NCBI GenBank assembly: GCA_905204915.1
Contig: CAJLBR010000020.1
Coordinates: 1-20,309 of the forward strand
Reading direction: 5' to 3'
From: an uncultured Clostridium sp.
Lineage (GTDB): Bacteria > Bacillota > Clostridia > TANB77 > CAG-465
DNA: 20,309 bases
Part shown: piece after piece, positions 11,867-20,309 of the stretch
Numbering within the stretch: position 1 is the stretch's first letter
How the letters are laid out: every line of letters starts with the position of its first letter
Notes under the pieces: model-generated
Told to the model about the DNA's origin: nothing
Seen by the model: the letters and a program-made list of their open reading frames with translations, nothing else
The model's database searches: none
Translations under genes and position numbers: made by a program

Positions 11867-14376
11867 CTATATGTTATTGAAATTTCAGCTTTATGTATTT
11901 TAGCCTCAGTACCGTAACCTCTAAGTCTTATATAAGTAGCATTTTCTACTACAGGTATAGTTGATGATAATACACGAAGTCCATCATGTAAATATATAGC
12001 TTTTTCTTCATTACATTTTATAAATGTTTTATCTTTTGTATAATAACAAATTTGTATATTTCCATCAGTTCCATGAGGTGTTTCTGTAGTACTTATTGTA
12101 TAAGTGTGTTCACTATTAAATGGTATATAATCACTTGCAAAATAACTTGCATTAGAGGATTCAGTACCTGTATTCTTATCTATTTTTACATCTGATTGCC
12201 ATGTTATATCTACTACATTAGGTAAACCTGTTACATTAACACTACAAGTTGTATTTACATTTCCACAAGTTACAGTTATTGTACAATCACCATTTGTAAT
12301 AGGTGTTACAACTCCATTATTTACAGTACATATTCCATTAGGACTTACAGACCAAATTATTACATCTGTTGTATTGCTTGGTGTCGGTGTTGCAACAAGT
12401 GTTTGAGGTGTTTTGTTTGTAAAAGATAATGTATTATTATTTAATGATATAGCTGTGCAAGGTACTTGTTTTGTAGTTGCACTTGCATTTATAACTATAT
12501 TTCCAGTAACATTAGGTATATTAATATTATTTCCACTAACTACTGTACTTGTAACATCTATTCCACCCATAGTAACTGTAACATTAGATAGAATATAACC
12601 ATTAATTGGAATTATAGTTGATTGATAACTTGTTCCTTCTGTTATGCTTATACTAGAGTTACTATTAGTGCAATGTGATAATGTATTTGTAACTGTATAA
12701 GTTGATGCAGAAGGTAAATTTCCTTTGACTTTTTGTAATATAAACTGACCTATTGGAATGAATTTTTCATCTACAAAGTTTCTTCCTCGATATAATATAC
12801 AATTTTCATATACATCTATAACTACACCTTCTGATTGAGCATAAAGATAATCAGATATTGCAGAACCATTATTTATAATATCTCTAGGAATAGTTATAGA
12901 AGGAATATGTAACATATATCCTGTTTCAGTTCCATCTACATTATTACATATCGTAACTCTACTATCTAATTCTTGTGTAATAAATTTTAAGTGAGAATGA
13001 CCTGTTACCAAGAACACATTAGTATATTTTTTTAATAAATTTAATAGCCACAATCCATAAGTTTGATTATAAGATAAAGCGTTAACTGGATATAAACTGT
13101 TATAATTTCCATTGCCAGTTCCATTTATAAAATAGTGTTCAAATAAGAAAACTCTACAATTTTTATATTTTTCTAAATTTGTTGCTAACCAACTTTTTTG
13201 TTGTTCTGTAAATACGTTTTGTGCAGAACCACTTGTATTTTGACCTAAGAATATAAATACTTCATTTTCATGTGTAAATATATAATCTCTTGGATTTTGT
13301 ACATAAGTGTTCCATATGTTAACAAAAGATGCATTGTAAAATTCATGATTTCCATTTGTTCCATACACAGGCGTATTGGGACTTTTTTCATCTACTATTT
13401 TTTTATATTTTATAAATTGAGCCTCTGTACCACCATTTGTTAAATCTCCACTTATACAAGTAAACGCAACATTTTCATTTGCATTAAGATATGCTAAAGC
13501 AGTATTAAAATCACTTTCAGCAGTATTAGTATCTATATGAACATCTGAAATTGCTCCAAAACTATATAAATGTTGTCCATAATTACCACTAATAAATCTT
13601 TTAGCAACAGGTATAGTAAACTCTGCTTTAACTTCATTGTTTTTTATAGCTACAAGTTTAGTTGCATATTTAGGAATTAATTGGTCTTTGTTAAAATGTG
13701 TATAACTTGCTGAATTATTTACTGTTGGAGATAATGTGCATATATCAGCAAAATTGCTTAACACACCAGTATCATCTGCATATTTTATAGCGTAATTTCC
13801 TTCATGTTCAGTACTAGGAACAGATAAATTTATTGTTCCATGTCCATTACCTGCTATTTGATTATTAAAATTATAAATTAAAACTGGTTCTGTAGAAGGT
13901 GTTACAATTATATTTGCTGTAGCAGTTATAATTATATTACCTGTAACAGATTTTATATTTATCACACCATTGCTATATGCAGTAGAAGTTATATCTTTTC
14001 CGCCCATACTTACAATTATACTAGACAATTTGTAACCTGTATTAGGGCTTATATTTGCTATATAACTATTACCTTCTATAACATCTGTATTTGAATTATT
14101 ATTATTACAATAAGTAAGATTATTAGTAACAGTATAAGATGTAACTTGATTATTACCTATTGGAATAGTTGCAATAACTTTCCCATTATACTTTATTTTA
14201 AAGAGAGTTTCAGTTTGTTCCGTACTAAATAAGTTCGCAATATCTTTAATTTGCGAATTAAGTTCATCGAATTTCTTAGTTGCAGATTTTCCATTTCCAT
14301 CTATGACTAAATCTGGACTTGTATATGGATAATGAAATCCATCATCACCTTTTCTTGTTTTCACATTTTTTCCCAT
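11863..14376 (-). CDS. Tail fibre/adsorption protein with metallophosphoesterase and Big2-like domains
   Basis: The ATG at 14376 follows AAAGGAGGAAAATAA. The 837-residue order is: N-terminal attachment segment (1-55, DDGFHYPYTSPDLVIDGNGK and a short coiled coil); a repeat module (about 80-154, GYKLSSIIVSMGGKDITST to VTGNIIITATA); a linking beta domain (160-265); a calcineurin-like metallophosphoesterase (270-530); a second copy of the module (about 559-633); a Big2-like Ig domain (638-716); and a beta C-terminal domain (725-837) that may bind sugar. Phosphoesterase motifs are complete: SDVH (277-280), GD (310-311), GNHE (342-345), EH (413-414) and GHSH (459-462), the usual di-metal ligands. 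The substrate is unknown; surface phosphodiesters such as teichoic acid are an inference. A terminator separates it from its paralogue upstream. Confidence 0.85.
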   Translation of the reverse strand: MGKNVKTRKGDDGFHYPYTSPDLVIDGNGKSATKKFDELNSQIKDIANLFSTEQTETLFKIKYNGKVIATIPIGNNQVTSYTVTNNLTYCNNNNSNTDVIEGNSYIANISPNTGYKLSSIIVSMGGKDITSTAYSNGVINIKSVTGNIIITATANIIVTPSTEPVLIYNFNNQIAGNGHGTINLSVPSTEHEGNYAIKYADDTGVLSNFADICTLSPTVNNSASYTHFNKDQLIPKYATKLVAIKNNEVKAEFTIPVAKRFISGNYGQHLYSFGAISDVHIDTNTAESDFNTALAYLNANENVAFTCISGDLTNGGTEAQFIKYKKIVDEKSPNTPVYGTNGNHEFYNASFVNIWNTYVQNPRDYIFTHENEVFIFLGQNTSGSAQNVFTEQQKSWLATNLEKYKNCRVFLFEHYFINGTGNGNYNSLYPVNALSYNQTYGLWLLNLLKKYTNVFLVTGHSHLKFITQELDSRVTICNNVDGTETGYMLHIPSITIPRDIINNGSAISDYLYAQSEGVVIDVYENCILYRGRNFVDEKFIPIGQFILQKVKGNLPSASTYTVTNTLSHCTNSNSSISITEGTSYQSTIIPINGYILSNVTVTMGGIDVTSTVVSGNNINIPNVTGNIVINASATTKQVPCTAISLNNNTLSFTNKTPQTLVATPTPSNTTDVIIWSVSPNGICTVNNGVVTPITNGDCTITVTCGNVNTTCSVNVTGLPNVVDITWQSDVKIDKNTGTESSNASYFASDYIPFNSEHTYTISTTETPHGTDGNIQICYYTKDKTFIKCNEEKAIYLHDGLRVLSSTIPVVENATYIRLRGYGTEAKIHKAEISITYS

Positions 14377-14407
14377 TTATTTTCCTCCTTTATTTTTTAT
14401 ATTAAAA

Positions 14408-14431
14408 AAGAGCAGATTGATTTCTGCTCTT
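14408..14431 (-). terminator. Terminator between the two phosphoesterase tail genes
   Basis: AAGAGCAGA (14408-14416) pairs perfectly with TCTGCTCTT (14423-14431) around a six-base loop. Read leftward it continues into TTTTAATA from the A-run at 14404-14409. It lies about 50 bases after the stop of the 788-aa gene. I see no promoter between it and the 837-aa gene, so expression of that gene would depend on read-through or antitermination. Confidence 0.8.
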
Positions 14432-14459
14432 GTATTGTTTAAATTTTATTAAAATAGGA

Positions 14460-14478
14460 TTTTTAAATTGCGAATTAA
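14460..14478. repeat. 19-base 3'-flank repeat, copy 2
   Basis: TTTTTAAATTGCGAATTAA lies just outside the stop codon of the 788-aa tail gene. It differs from copy 1 (11848-11866) at two positions only, in a region where the surrounding bases do not otherwise align. Confidence 0.5.
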
Positions 14479-14479
14479 A

Positions 14480-16846
14480 CTATTTTATCCATGCTCTTAA
14501 ATTAGTTATTTTCAATGTAGCAGGTAATCCTGTTACACTTGATTTTACTCTAATTCTTATTTGATAGACTTTTGTATCACTAATTGTCATTTCACCAATA
14601 TTAGGATTAATTGTCATTGATACAACATCACCTGTAGCATGTTTTAAATCTATACCTACATTAGTTACTCCATCATTTAAAGTTATTTCATCGGCTCTAA
14701 ATATAAGTTTCTTCCCTTGATTAGCAGAAATAACATCTGTAGGAATATCATATCTTATCCCTTGACTTTTAGCTGTAAATGTAAAGGTAGCACTTAATGA
14801 ATTACTATTACTTATTGCATTTGGAGCAACTGTATCATTTGTCCAATTTGCAAAAACAGGTAATATATTTGTTCCTTCAACTTCGACATATGTAGCTAAA
14901 GCTGTAATTACTATATTACCAGTAACATTAGCTATTGATATATTTGTACCACTTACTGCTGTACTTGTAATATCGGTGTCGCCCATAGTTACAGTTAAAC
15001 TTTGTAATTGGTAATTATCATTTAAATTAATCGTAGCACTATAAGAAGTATTTTCTTCTACTTGTGTAGCACTATTTGAAAGTGTACAACCTGTTAATGT
15101 TTTACTTATACTATAATAAGTTACTGGAGGTACATCTATATTATTTACTGTAACTGTTATATTCTTGCTATTAGCTCCTTCACAACTTAAAGTTATATTA
15201 GATAATAATGTATCATAATTTTCAGCTTGGTGTGATGCAGTAACTCTAACTGTTTGTGGTGTACTCCAATTATTAGAAGTAAATGTTAGACTAGATTTAT
15301 CTAAGCTAATATAATCATTGCTATTAACAAGATATACAGTCACATCATTTTCTATTTCTCTATTAAGTTTGACTGTAAAATCAGTATAAGCACTTTCATT
15401 TATGGATATTTGCTCTACACTTACATCTATATTTATAGCATTATTATTTGCTATTTGTAAATAATATGTATATTCGTCCATATAATCATTATTTACGAAA
15501 TCGTACCCCCTAAAAATAACACCTTTTTCATATACATCAACTACCATACCTTCTATTGGGTCAGTATCTGTAATATAAGATAAATCTAAATTTCTAGGCA
15601 AACCAATACTTGGCATACCTATAGTTGCACTATTGTGTGCATTAATACTATAAAACTTTATATTGTTATATTTAGCGTCTAATTTTTCCACATTAAATGG
15701 TTGATGAGAATGCCCACTAAATATAACTAAATTTTCTATACTAGACATATACCCTGCTATAGTAGATGATTCGGTTGAATTACTTGCAAAACCATAAGTT
15801 TGTCCTGGTTTTAAACCACTATATCCATATAAAGGATAATGCATAAATAAAAATATTCTTTTTCCCTTGTATTCTTGCATTTTTGTAGCTAACCAACTTA
15901 AACTTTCACCATAAAAATCAGAAGGTGTACCTGTTATATTTACATCATTATCTACACTCATAAACAAGAATGCATCCCCGTTTTTCTCAAAAGAATATCT
16001 GAATCCATGTCCTATATTTTGTTGCCATACACTTTCAGTAACTTTGGCATCGTGGTTTCCTGTACAGGAATATAATATCTTAGTACATTTACTATCCCAC
16101 AATGCTTTAAAAACAGGTATTCTAGTATCTGGAGTATCTACAACTAAATCACCACAACCACATACAAAGTCTACATTTAAATTTTCTAAACCTTCTAGCA
16201 TTTTATTTGTATCTTCAGGAACACTATAATCGTTGCGACCATAATGAATATCTGAAATTACTGCAAATGAATACATCTTTTTACCTAATGCAGTATCACT
16301 TGCTATACTACTTCCACTTATTTGTTGTATTTTAGTTGCTAATTGTGCAAATGTATCTGAATTGCTCGCATCTACACCTTTGCCAGTAACAGCAGTAGCA
16401 ATCAAACCTTTCCCATTACTGGCATATTGAAAAAGCTCTGATAGTGCTCCTTCTACATTTGTAGCAGTAAAATTATTATCTGTATCTTTTATAGTTATAC
16501 CATCTGCTTCACTAGAACCACTAGAAGTAGGTAAATCAGTTCCTTCATCTAGTTTAGTTCCATCGTTTTTTGCTAAATATATTTTATTTCCTTCTATAAT
16601 AGTTTTTTTCGCAACATCTTTTACTTTATCATTTACTTCGTTTATTCCTCCAATTATAGTTTTATCATTTGTTTCTAATGAATCATGTACAGTATCTGAT
16701 ATTCCTTCCATAGAAGTGTCATCTTCAATTAGATTAATCTGATTTTCTTTAAATTGCGTATCTAATTTTTCAATATCTTCACGAGCTTTTGCATCTTTAA
16801 TATTAATATCTATTCCATTTATCTCAATTGATTTTGCATCTGCCAA
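14480..16846 (-). CDS. Tail fibre/adsorption protein with metallophosphoesterase domain
   Basis: The start is a TTG at 16846 directly after the stop of the upstream gene, with GGAAGTGA six bases ahead; no better ATG exists nearby. The 788 residues run as follows: N-terminal attachment and coiled part (1-110); phage fibre repeats (TDNNFTATNVEGALSELF at 122-139, then a segment ending DTFAQLATKIQQI at 164-176); calcineurin-like phosphoesterase (190-450); a Calx-beta/Ig-like domain (about 472-570, SLTFTSNNWSTPQTVRVTA); a repeat module (578-652) like those of the 837-aa protein; and a C-terminal beta domain (655-788). Metal motifs: SDIH (198-201), GD (232-233), GNHD (263-266), MHY (335-337) and GHSH (378-381). 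Virion location is inferred from the fibre repeats and gene order. Confidence 0.87.
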   Translation of the reverse strand: MADAKSIEINGIDINIKDAKAREDIEKLDTQFKENQINLIEDDTSMEGISDTVHDSLETNDKTIIGGINEVNDKVKDVAKKTIIEGNKIYLAKNDGTKLDEGTDLPTSSGSSEADGITIKDTDNNFTATNVEGALSELFQYASNGKGLIATAVTGKGVDASNSDTFAQLATKIQQISGSSIASDTALGKKMYSFAVISDIHYGRNDYSVPEDTNKMLEGLENLNVDFVCGCGDLVVDTPDTRIPVFKALWDSKCTKILYSCTGNHDAKVTESVWQQNIGHGFRYSFEKNGDAFLFMSVDNDVNITGTPSDFYGESLSWLATKMQEYKGKRIFLFMHYPLYGYSGLKPGQTYGFASNSTESSTIAGYMSSIENLVIFSGHSHQPFNVEKLDAKYNNIKFYSINAHNSATIGMPSIGLPRNLDLSYITDTDPIEGMVVDVYEKGVIFRGYDFVNNDYMDEYTYYLQIANNNAINIDVSVEQISINESAYTDFTVKLNREIENDVTVYLVNSNDYISLDKSSLTFTSNNWSTPQTVRVTASHQAENYDTLLSNITLSCEGANSKNITVTVNNIDVPPVTYYSISKTLTGCTLSNSATQVEENTSYSATINLNDNYQLQSLTVTMGDTDITSTAVSGTNISIANVTGNIVITALATYVEVEGTNILPVFANWTNDTVAPNAISNSNSLSATFTFTAKSQGIRYDIPTDVISANQGKKLIFRADEITLNDGVTNVGIDLKHATGDVVSMTINPNIGEMTISDTKVYQIRIRVKSSVTGLPATLKITNLRAWIK

Positions 16847-17350
16847 TTAAATCACTTCCTTTATTTTTTCAGAATTATTATCATAATCTATCTTACCTGT
16901 AATAATAATTTTTTCTTCATCTGGATTATATTCTAATTCAATACTTCCACTCGGAATATCTGGAGTAGTTCCTTCTGACATAATATCTTTATTTACCTCA
17001 TATAAAAATGTATTTAAAGGAACGACTTTTTCAGTTGTTGATTTGTCTTCAATGATAATTTGACAAGAATATTTTCCTTCAATATTTTTATATTTATCTT
17101 CTAAATTACAGTAATATAAGTTATTGTTTTTATCATATTTTGTAAGCTCTTTCTTTAACACATCTCCCTTTGGATTTTTTATATATAAAGTTGTTTTAAA
17201 ATTTGTTAAATCAATCTTAAATCCATTTCTTGTAATATTAATATAAAAATCACTTGTTTGATTATCACTTAAAGAGAACTCCATTTTTAAATCATTTTCT
17301 TTTCTTGAGATTAAATCTAAATAAATAGCTTTGTATTTTTTATCTAGCAT
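16847..17350 (-). CDS. BppU-like baseplate/tail protein (DUF2479 type)
   Basis: I choose ATG 17350, preceded by AGAGGTGATTAT, over an in-frame ATG six codons upstream. The 167-residue product has the N-terminal fold of baseplate upper proteins: strand KYKAIYLDLISR, then FYINITRNGFKIDLTNFKTT and YIKNPKGDVLKKEL, then GKYSCQIIIEDKSTTE and VPLNTFLYEV. This matches the BppU_N pattern 'f...l...g..vdl....v.f...kpDG' that plugs receptor-binding proteins onto the baseplate. The full-length family carries fibre domains; here the chain ends early after a GSIELEYNPDEEKIIITGK strand, so it would be a short connector for the fibre protein encoded immediately after it. Stop and next start touch. Confidence 0.75.
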   Translation of the reverse strand: MLDKKYKAIYLDLISRKENDLKMEFSLSDNQTSDFYINITRNGFKIDLTNFKTTLYIKNPKGDVLKKELTKYDKNNNLYYCNLEDKYKNIEGKYSCQIIIEDKSTTEKVVPLNTFLYEVNKDIMSEGTTPDIPSGSIELEYNPDEEKIIITGKIDYDNNSEKIKEVI

Positions 17351-17360
17351 ATAATCACCT

Positions 17361-17786
17361 CTATTCATTTATAGCTTTACTTATTTTTATTTTTTCAGAA
17401 TCACTATCGTAAGTTGCATTGATAGATTGTTCTTTAGGCACAAATGTTTTAGTGGTTTCTCCTATTGTAACAACAAGTTCTCCATCTTCATTAAAAGAAA
17501 GAATATTTTTTATTAATTTAGATATGTCAACATTTTCTGTAATTTGCTTTAATATTTCACTATCGTCAATATTATAAAGACAATCTGCATACATTTCTTT
17601 TTCTTCAATTGTCTTTGGAATTGGTAAATTTGTTTTTTTAAGTAAATCTATTAAATCATTATCTGATATTCCATAGGATTTGATTGTTTGATATATTTTA
17701 TAAAATTGTTTATTATTTTTAGGATAATCTAAATTTCCATATCTTTGTCCGTATTTGTCATTAAAATACTTTAATAATTTTATCAC
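17361..17786 (-). CDS. Small tail-operon protein, 141 aa, unknown
   Basis: It starts at a GTG (17786) after AGGAGGATATTAA. The product has a helical N-terminal half (IKLLKYFNDKYGQRYG, then two leucine-rich helices with SDNDLIDLLKKTNLP) and a beta-type C-terminal end, GELVVTIGETTKTFVPKEQ followed by TYDSDSEKIKISKAINE. The final motif Y-D-S-D-S-E-K-I-x-I resembles the C-terminus of the next, BppU-like protein (Y-N-P-D-E-E-K-I-x-I), which suggests a shared docking or linker element. Its place between tailspike and BppU-like genes points to the baseplate or fibre assembly. I do not recognise the family. Confidence 0.8.
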   Translation of the reverse strand: MIKLLKYFNDKYGQRYGNLDYPKNNKQFYKIYQTIKSYGISDNDLIDLLKKTNLPIPKTIEEKEMYADCLYNIDDSEILKQITENVDISKLIKNILSFNEDGELVVTIGETTKTFVPKEQSINATYDSDSEKIKISKAINE

Positions 17787-17799
17787 TTAATATCCTCCT

Positions 17800-19266
17800 T
17801 TATTTTGTATTTCTAAAAATTTCTATCCATTTGTCATTAAAAAACATAAATCCGATAGATTCTCCTTTAGATATTGTTACCTCACTACTATCTCTTAGTT
17901 GAATATAAGTATTATTTGAAAAAACTTTATTTGCATTTCCGTATATATAAACAATAACGACTTGTCCATTTGTTCCATTTAAAAAATTAGTTATAGATTC
18001 ACTAGTCCAACTCATTATTACATTGCAATTTCTAACGTCTGGAGTTGGGTTGTTATTTGCATGTCTATATGCTAAAGATAAAGGATTTAAAGTTGTTACG
18101 CTATTATTCATATTTATATCTTGATTCTTTTTTAAAGGGTGAGATAAGGTATTCCCAAGTAAAGAAAAAGCAGACTCTTCGTGTCCGCCTCCTGCATTTG
18201 TTTCTGTTCCGATAATAATGTCTTCATTAGTATTAATAATTCTATTACCAGAGATTGTCCCTGACATAATTGTTCCTTCAATGCATATGCCATATTCTTG
18301 CCCCCATATTAATGAATTCACAATATTTAAACATCTATTATAAGTACCACCGCAATAAATCGCATATGTTTGAGATGTTTTATTTGAATTATTTTCAATG
18401 TAACAGTTATTGAAAGATACTTCATCAAAATTAAGCAATTTCACAGCATATTGTATTGAGATATCTATATTTCTACAATTATTTTCAAAATTACAATTAT
18501 TAAAAGATATTGTTTTAAATGTTTCAGCATTCCCTCCATCAAGAAAAATAGCATTAGTTTGTGAGTTTCTTATGTATATATTATTAAATGTTAATAAATT
18601 TTTTGCTCCGTTCCCATTTATATTTAATCCACTATAGCAATTTTCTATCCAAAAATTTTCAAATATAGACCAAATACATCTACCTTCCATGTTTATTCCA
18701 TATTTAAATCCATTTTTTATAATGATGTTATTAAATGCATGTCTATCATTTTCTTTTTCTCCAATAAAAGAAATTGCATTAACTGAAGAAAAATTTGAAT
18801 TATTTCTTAATGTAAAATTTGAAAATAAGTTATTATTTATATTTCCATTTACTGAATTTAATTCTAAACAAAAAGTATTACTCGAAGGAACAAAAATTGT
18901 ATTCGCAATGCTCTGCCCTCTAAAAGATATTCCTGATTTATTTATACTTAAAGTGAATTTATATATTCCGTTTGGGAAATATAAATTTTTATATCCATTA
19001 TTGATTAATTTTAATAAAATTCCAGAATTATCTGTCTCTCCATCATTTTTTACTCCATAATTTAACACATTAATATATTCAAAATCATCTTTTATTTTAT
19101 CAATAATAGATTTTTTAGACATAATAGGAAGAGATACTCCCTTTCCTATTTTATTACCTAAATCGTCTATTAAAAACAAATCATTATTATTACTACTTAA
19201 TTTTAAATCATTTACAGAATCTTTTATATATTGTTTTCTTCTTGATACATAAATTTCATTAGGCAT
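17800..19266 (-). CDS. Tailspike with right-handed beta-helix (pectate-lyase-3 type)
   Basis: The ATG at 19266 follows AGAGGTGAAAAA. In the 488-residue product, residues 1-60 are a head-binding or linker part. Residues 67-101 (VLNYGVKNDGETDNSGIL ... LYFPNGIYKF) are the typical opening of Pectate_lyase_3 tailspike domains. Residues 105-395 are an Asn-rich beta-helix with many short FNN/NNCYIEN-type rungs, and 400-488 form a C-terminal cap with GQVVIVYIYGNA. Such proteins bind and often cleave cell-surface polysaccharide during adsorption. I cannot name catalytic residues from sequence alone, so enzymatic activity is not certain. It follows the tail peptidase gene by ten bases. Confidence 0.85.
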   Translation of the reverse strand: MPNEIYVSRRKQYIKDSVNDLKLSSNNNDLFLIDDLGNKIGKGVSLPIMSKKSIIDKIKDDFEYINVLNYGVKNDGETDNSGILLKLINNGYKNLYFPNGIYKFTLSINKSGISFRGQSIANTIFVPSSNTFCLELNSVNGNINNNLFSNFTLRNNSNFSSVNAISFIGEKENDRHAFNNIIIKNGFKYGINMEGRCIWSIFENFWIENCYSGLNINGNGAKNLLTFNNIYIRNSQTNAIFLDGGNAETFKTISFNNCNFENNCRNIDISIQYAVKLLNFDEVSFNNCYIENNSNKTSQTYAIYCGGTYNRCLNIVNSLIWGQEYGICIEGTIMSGTISGNRIINTNEDIIIGTETNAGGGHEESAFSLLGNTLSHPLKKNQDINMNNSVTTLNPLSLAYRHANNNPTPDVRNCNVIMSWTSESITNFLNGTNGQVVIVYIYGNANKVFSNNTYIQLRDSSEVTISKGESIGFMFFNDKWIEIFRNTK

Positions 19267-19276
19267 TTTTTCACCT

Positions 19277-20309
19277 CTATTCTATCCTTAATAACTTAGG
19301 ATTCCAAATATATCCTGTACTATCTTTTGTCGGAGATATATAGATATAAATATAAACACTTTCAAAATTATTCGTAATTTCAAATTCTACACCGTTACCT
19401 AAGTCCCAACCTAATAAAGTTTCATCACTTGCTTTTCTTATTGCTAATCCCCATGTTGTTCCAGTTGTAACATCTGCTCGTAATGGACATCCAGTTAAAG
19501 AATACTTTCCTTTCTTAAGAGAAATTGGATAGGACTTATTTGTAATGTAAAAAGTCGTTTCAACAGTTGGAGTTCCTGTTGTTGTAATTTGACCTGTTTC
19601 AAACACATTAAATGTAACACCGTTTAAAACAGTTTCTCCAACATCTCCACTTCTATATGAATTAGATATTAAGTTTATGCTTGAAATCTCTGAAATTGGC
19701 TCTCTCGGTCTGTAATCGGGTCTACAACAGAAAACAATATCACTTCTTGAAGTTGATTTAGTTCTAATGCAAACTCCTTCATAGCTCGTTACATTATAAT
19801 ATTCAAAATAAGTAACTTTTCCGTTAGAATCTCTTTGCATATAACTTTCTTCTGCAACTATTCCTACATGAGAAATATTTTTAAATCTATTATTTATATG
19901 ATAAGTCCCATCTTTGTTTTTAGCTGCATGAAAAGTTAAATCTCCAGGCATAACTTCTGTTACATCAATCAATGTGCCTAAACAATAAAAATATTCTGCC
20001 AAGTCTGCAGCATATCTAATTTTCCCATTTGAGAAATTACTTGCAGATTGGTTTACAAGAGACGAAAAATTATAACTATAATCAGTTCTTGGAATAATAG
20101 TTGATGCATCTATAATTTGATTTACTTGACCAGATACTTTATGATAAGGAGAATGTATATAATCAATTCCTAATAGGTATAATAATATATATGTTGAACA
20201 ATCTATGTAACACTTCCCATTAGAGTCTGTTAACTTTCCTTCAAATATGGTATCTCCACCACTATAGACAAAATTTACTTTTCCACTTACTCTCGCATCC
20301 CAATAACTT
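19277..20309 (-). CDS. NlpC/P60-type tail peptidase with C-terminal beta domain, 5' end missing
   Basis: The reading frame is open to the right edge of the window, so the true start is outside; a TTG at 20002 is internal. The visible part (343 residues) contains a cysteine-peptidase core: KCYIDCSTYILLYLLG (catalytic Cys at 20198-20200), VMPGDLTFHAAK (the P-G-D-L strand) and ISHVGIVAEE (catalytic His at 19868-19870). This Cys/PGDL/HVGI order is that of NlpC/P60 peptidoglycan endopeptidases, found at phage tail tips where they open the wall during injection. After about 105 bases of linker comes a jelly-roll-like C-terminal domain (NGVTFNVFETGQITTTGTPT ... LLGWDLGNG ... YIYISPTKDS) that may bind glycan. 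It is first in the visible tail operon. Confidence 0.85.
   Translation of the reverse strand, partial: SYWDARVSGKVNFVYSGGDTIFEGKLTDSNGKCYIDCSTYILLYLLGIDYIHSPYHKVSGQVNQIIDASTIIPRTDYSYNFSSLVNQSASNFSNGKIRYAADLAEYFYCLGTLIDVTEVMPGDLTFHAAKNKDGTYHINNRFKNISHVGIVAEESYMQRDSNGKVTYFEYYNVTSYEGVCIRTKSTSRSDIVFCCRPDYRPREPISEISSINLISNSYRSGDVGETVLNGVTFNVFETGQITTTGTPTVETTFYITNKSYPISLKKGKYSLTGCPLRADVTTGTTWGLAIRKASDETLLGWDLGNGVEFEITNNFESVYIYIYISPTKDSTGYIWNPKLLRIE

Noticed and set aside
11863..16846. Diversity-generating retroelement acting on the fibre proteins
   Set aside because: No reverse transcriptase and no template/variable repeat pair with adenine-biased differences is visible in the window.
20000..20002. 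TTG at 20002 as the start of the tail peptidase gene
   Set aside because: The frame continues without a stop to the window edge, and the upstream part contains the catalytic cysteine motif, so this TTG is an internal leucine codon.
1..20309. CRISPR arrays, tRNA genes or rRNA genes
   Set aside because: I saw no regularly spaced direct repeats and no cloverleaf-like or rRNA-like sequence on either strand.

Overview
The window is strongly AT-rich, uses the standard bacterial code (TAA, TAG and TGA all act as stops, tryptophan is TGG) and has strong AGGAGG-type ribosome binding sites. It reads as part of a temperate phage or prophage of a low-GC Firmicutes host (Clostridia or Erysipelotrichia-like, probably gut). 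This host guess rests on base composition and on gene families (Phage_holin_4-type holin, T7-lysozyme-type amidase, YopX proteins, BppU-like baseplate protein); no gene in the window identifies the species.

Layout. (1) 1-5062, plus strand: a tightly packed run of small accessory genes, often overlapping or a few bases apart. They include an unrecognised partial gene, a two-domain 216-aa protein, small membrane proteins, a cysteine-rich protein, two YopX-type proteins, a macro-domain protein and, behind its own candidate promoter, a 244-aa protein with a basic aromatic C-terminus. (2) 5063-5255: the convergence point, with a strong bidirectional terminator. (3) 5256-6539, minus strand: lysis cassette (endolysin amidase and holin). 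(4) 6540-7110: a 570-base gene-free stretch that holds a predicted ~70-nt small RNA with a good promoter and terminator, and a GC-rich nested inverted repeat. (5) 7111-11737: an integration and DNA-transfer-like block, made of a VirD4/HerA-type ATPase, two small membrane proteins, a ribbon-helix-helix-like protein, a tyrosine recombinase and a divergent small HTH regulator, with a palindromic operator candidate in the integrase promoter. (6) 11863-20309, minus strand: tail and adsorption genes, in transcription order an NlpC/P60-type peptidase (5' end outside the window), a beta-helix tailspike, a small unknown, a BppU-like protein, and two large fibre-like proteins that each carry a calcineurin-like metallophosphoesterase domain.

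How it fits together. Tail genes are read leftward toward the lysis genes, but the integrase/ATPase block, with terminators at both edges, lies between them. That block is either the lysogeny module of this phage, which unusually carries conjugation-like genes, or a separate mobile element nested in the phage. The most interesting items are this block with its structured non-coding flank, the small RNA, and the two tandem metallophosphoesterase tail proteins, whose 3' flanks share a near-identical 19-base sequence that suggests cassette duplication.
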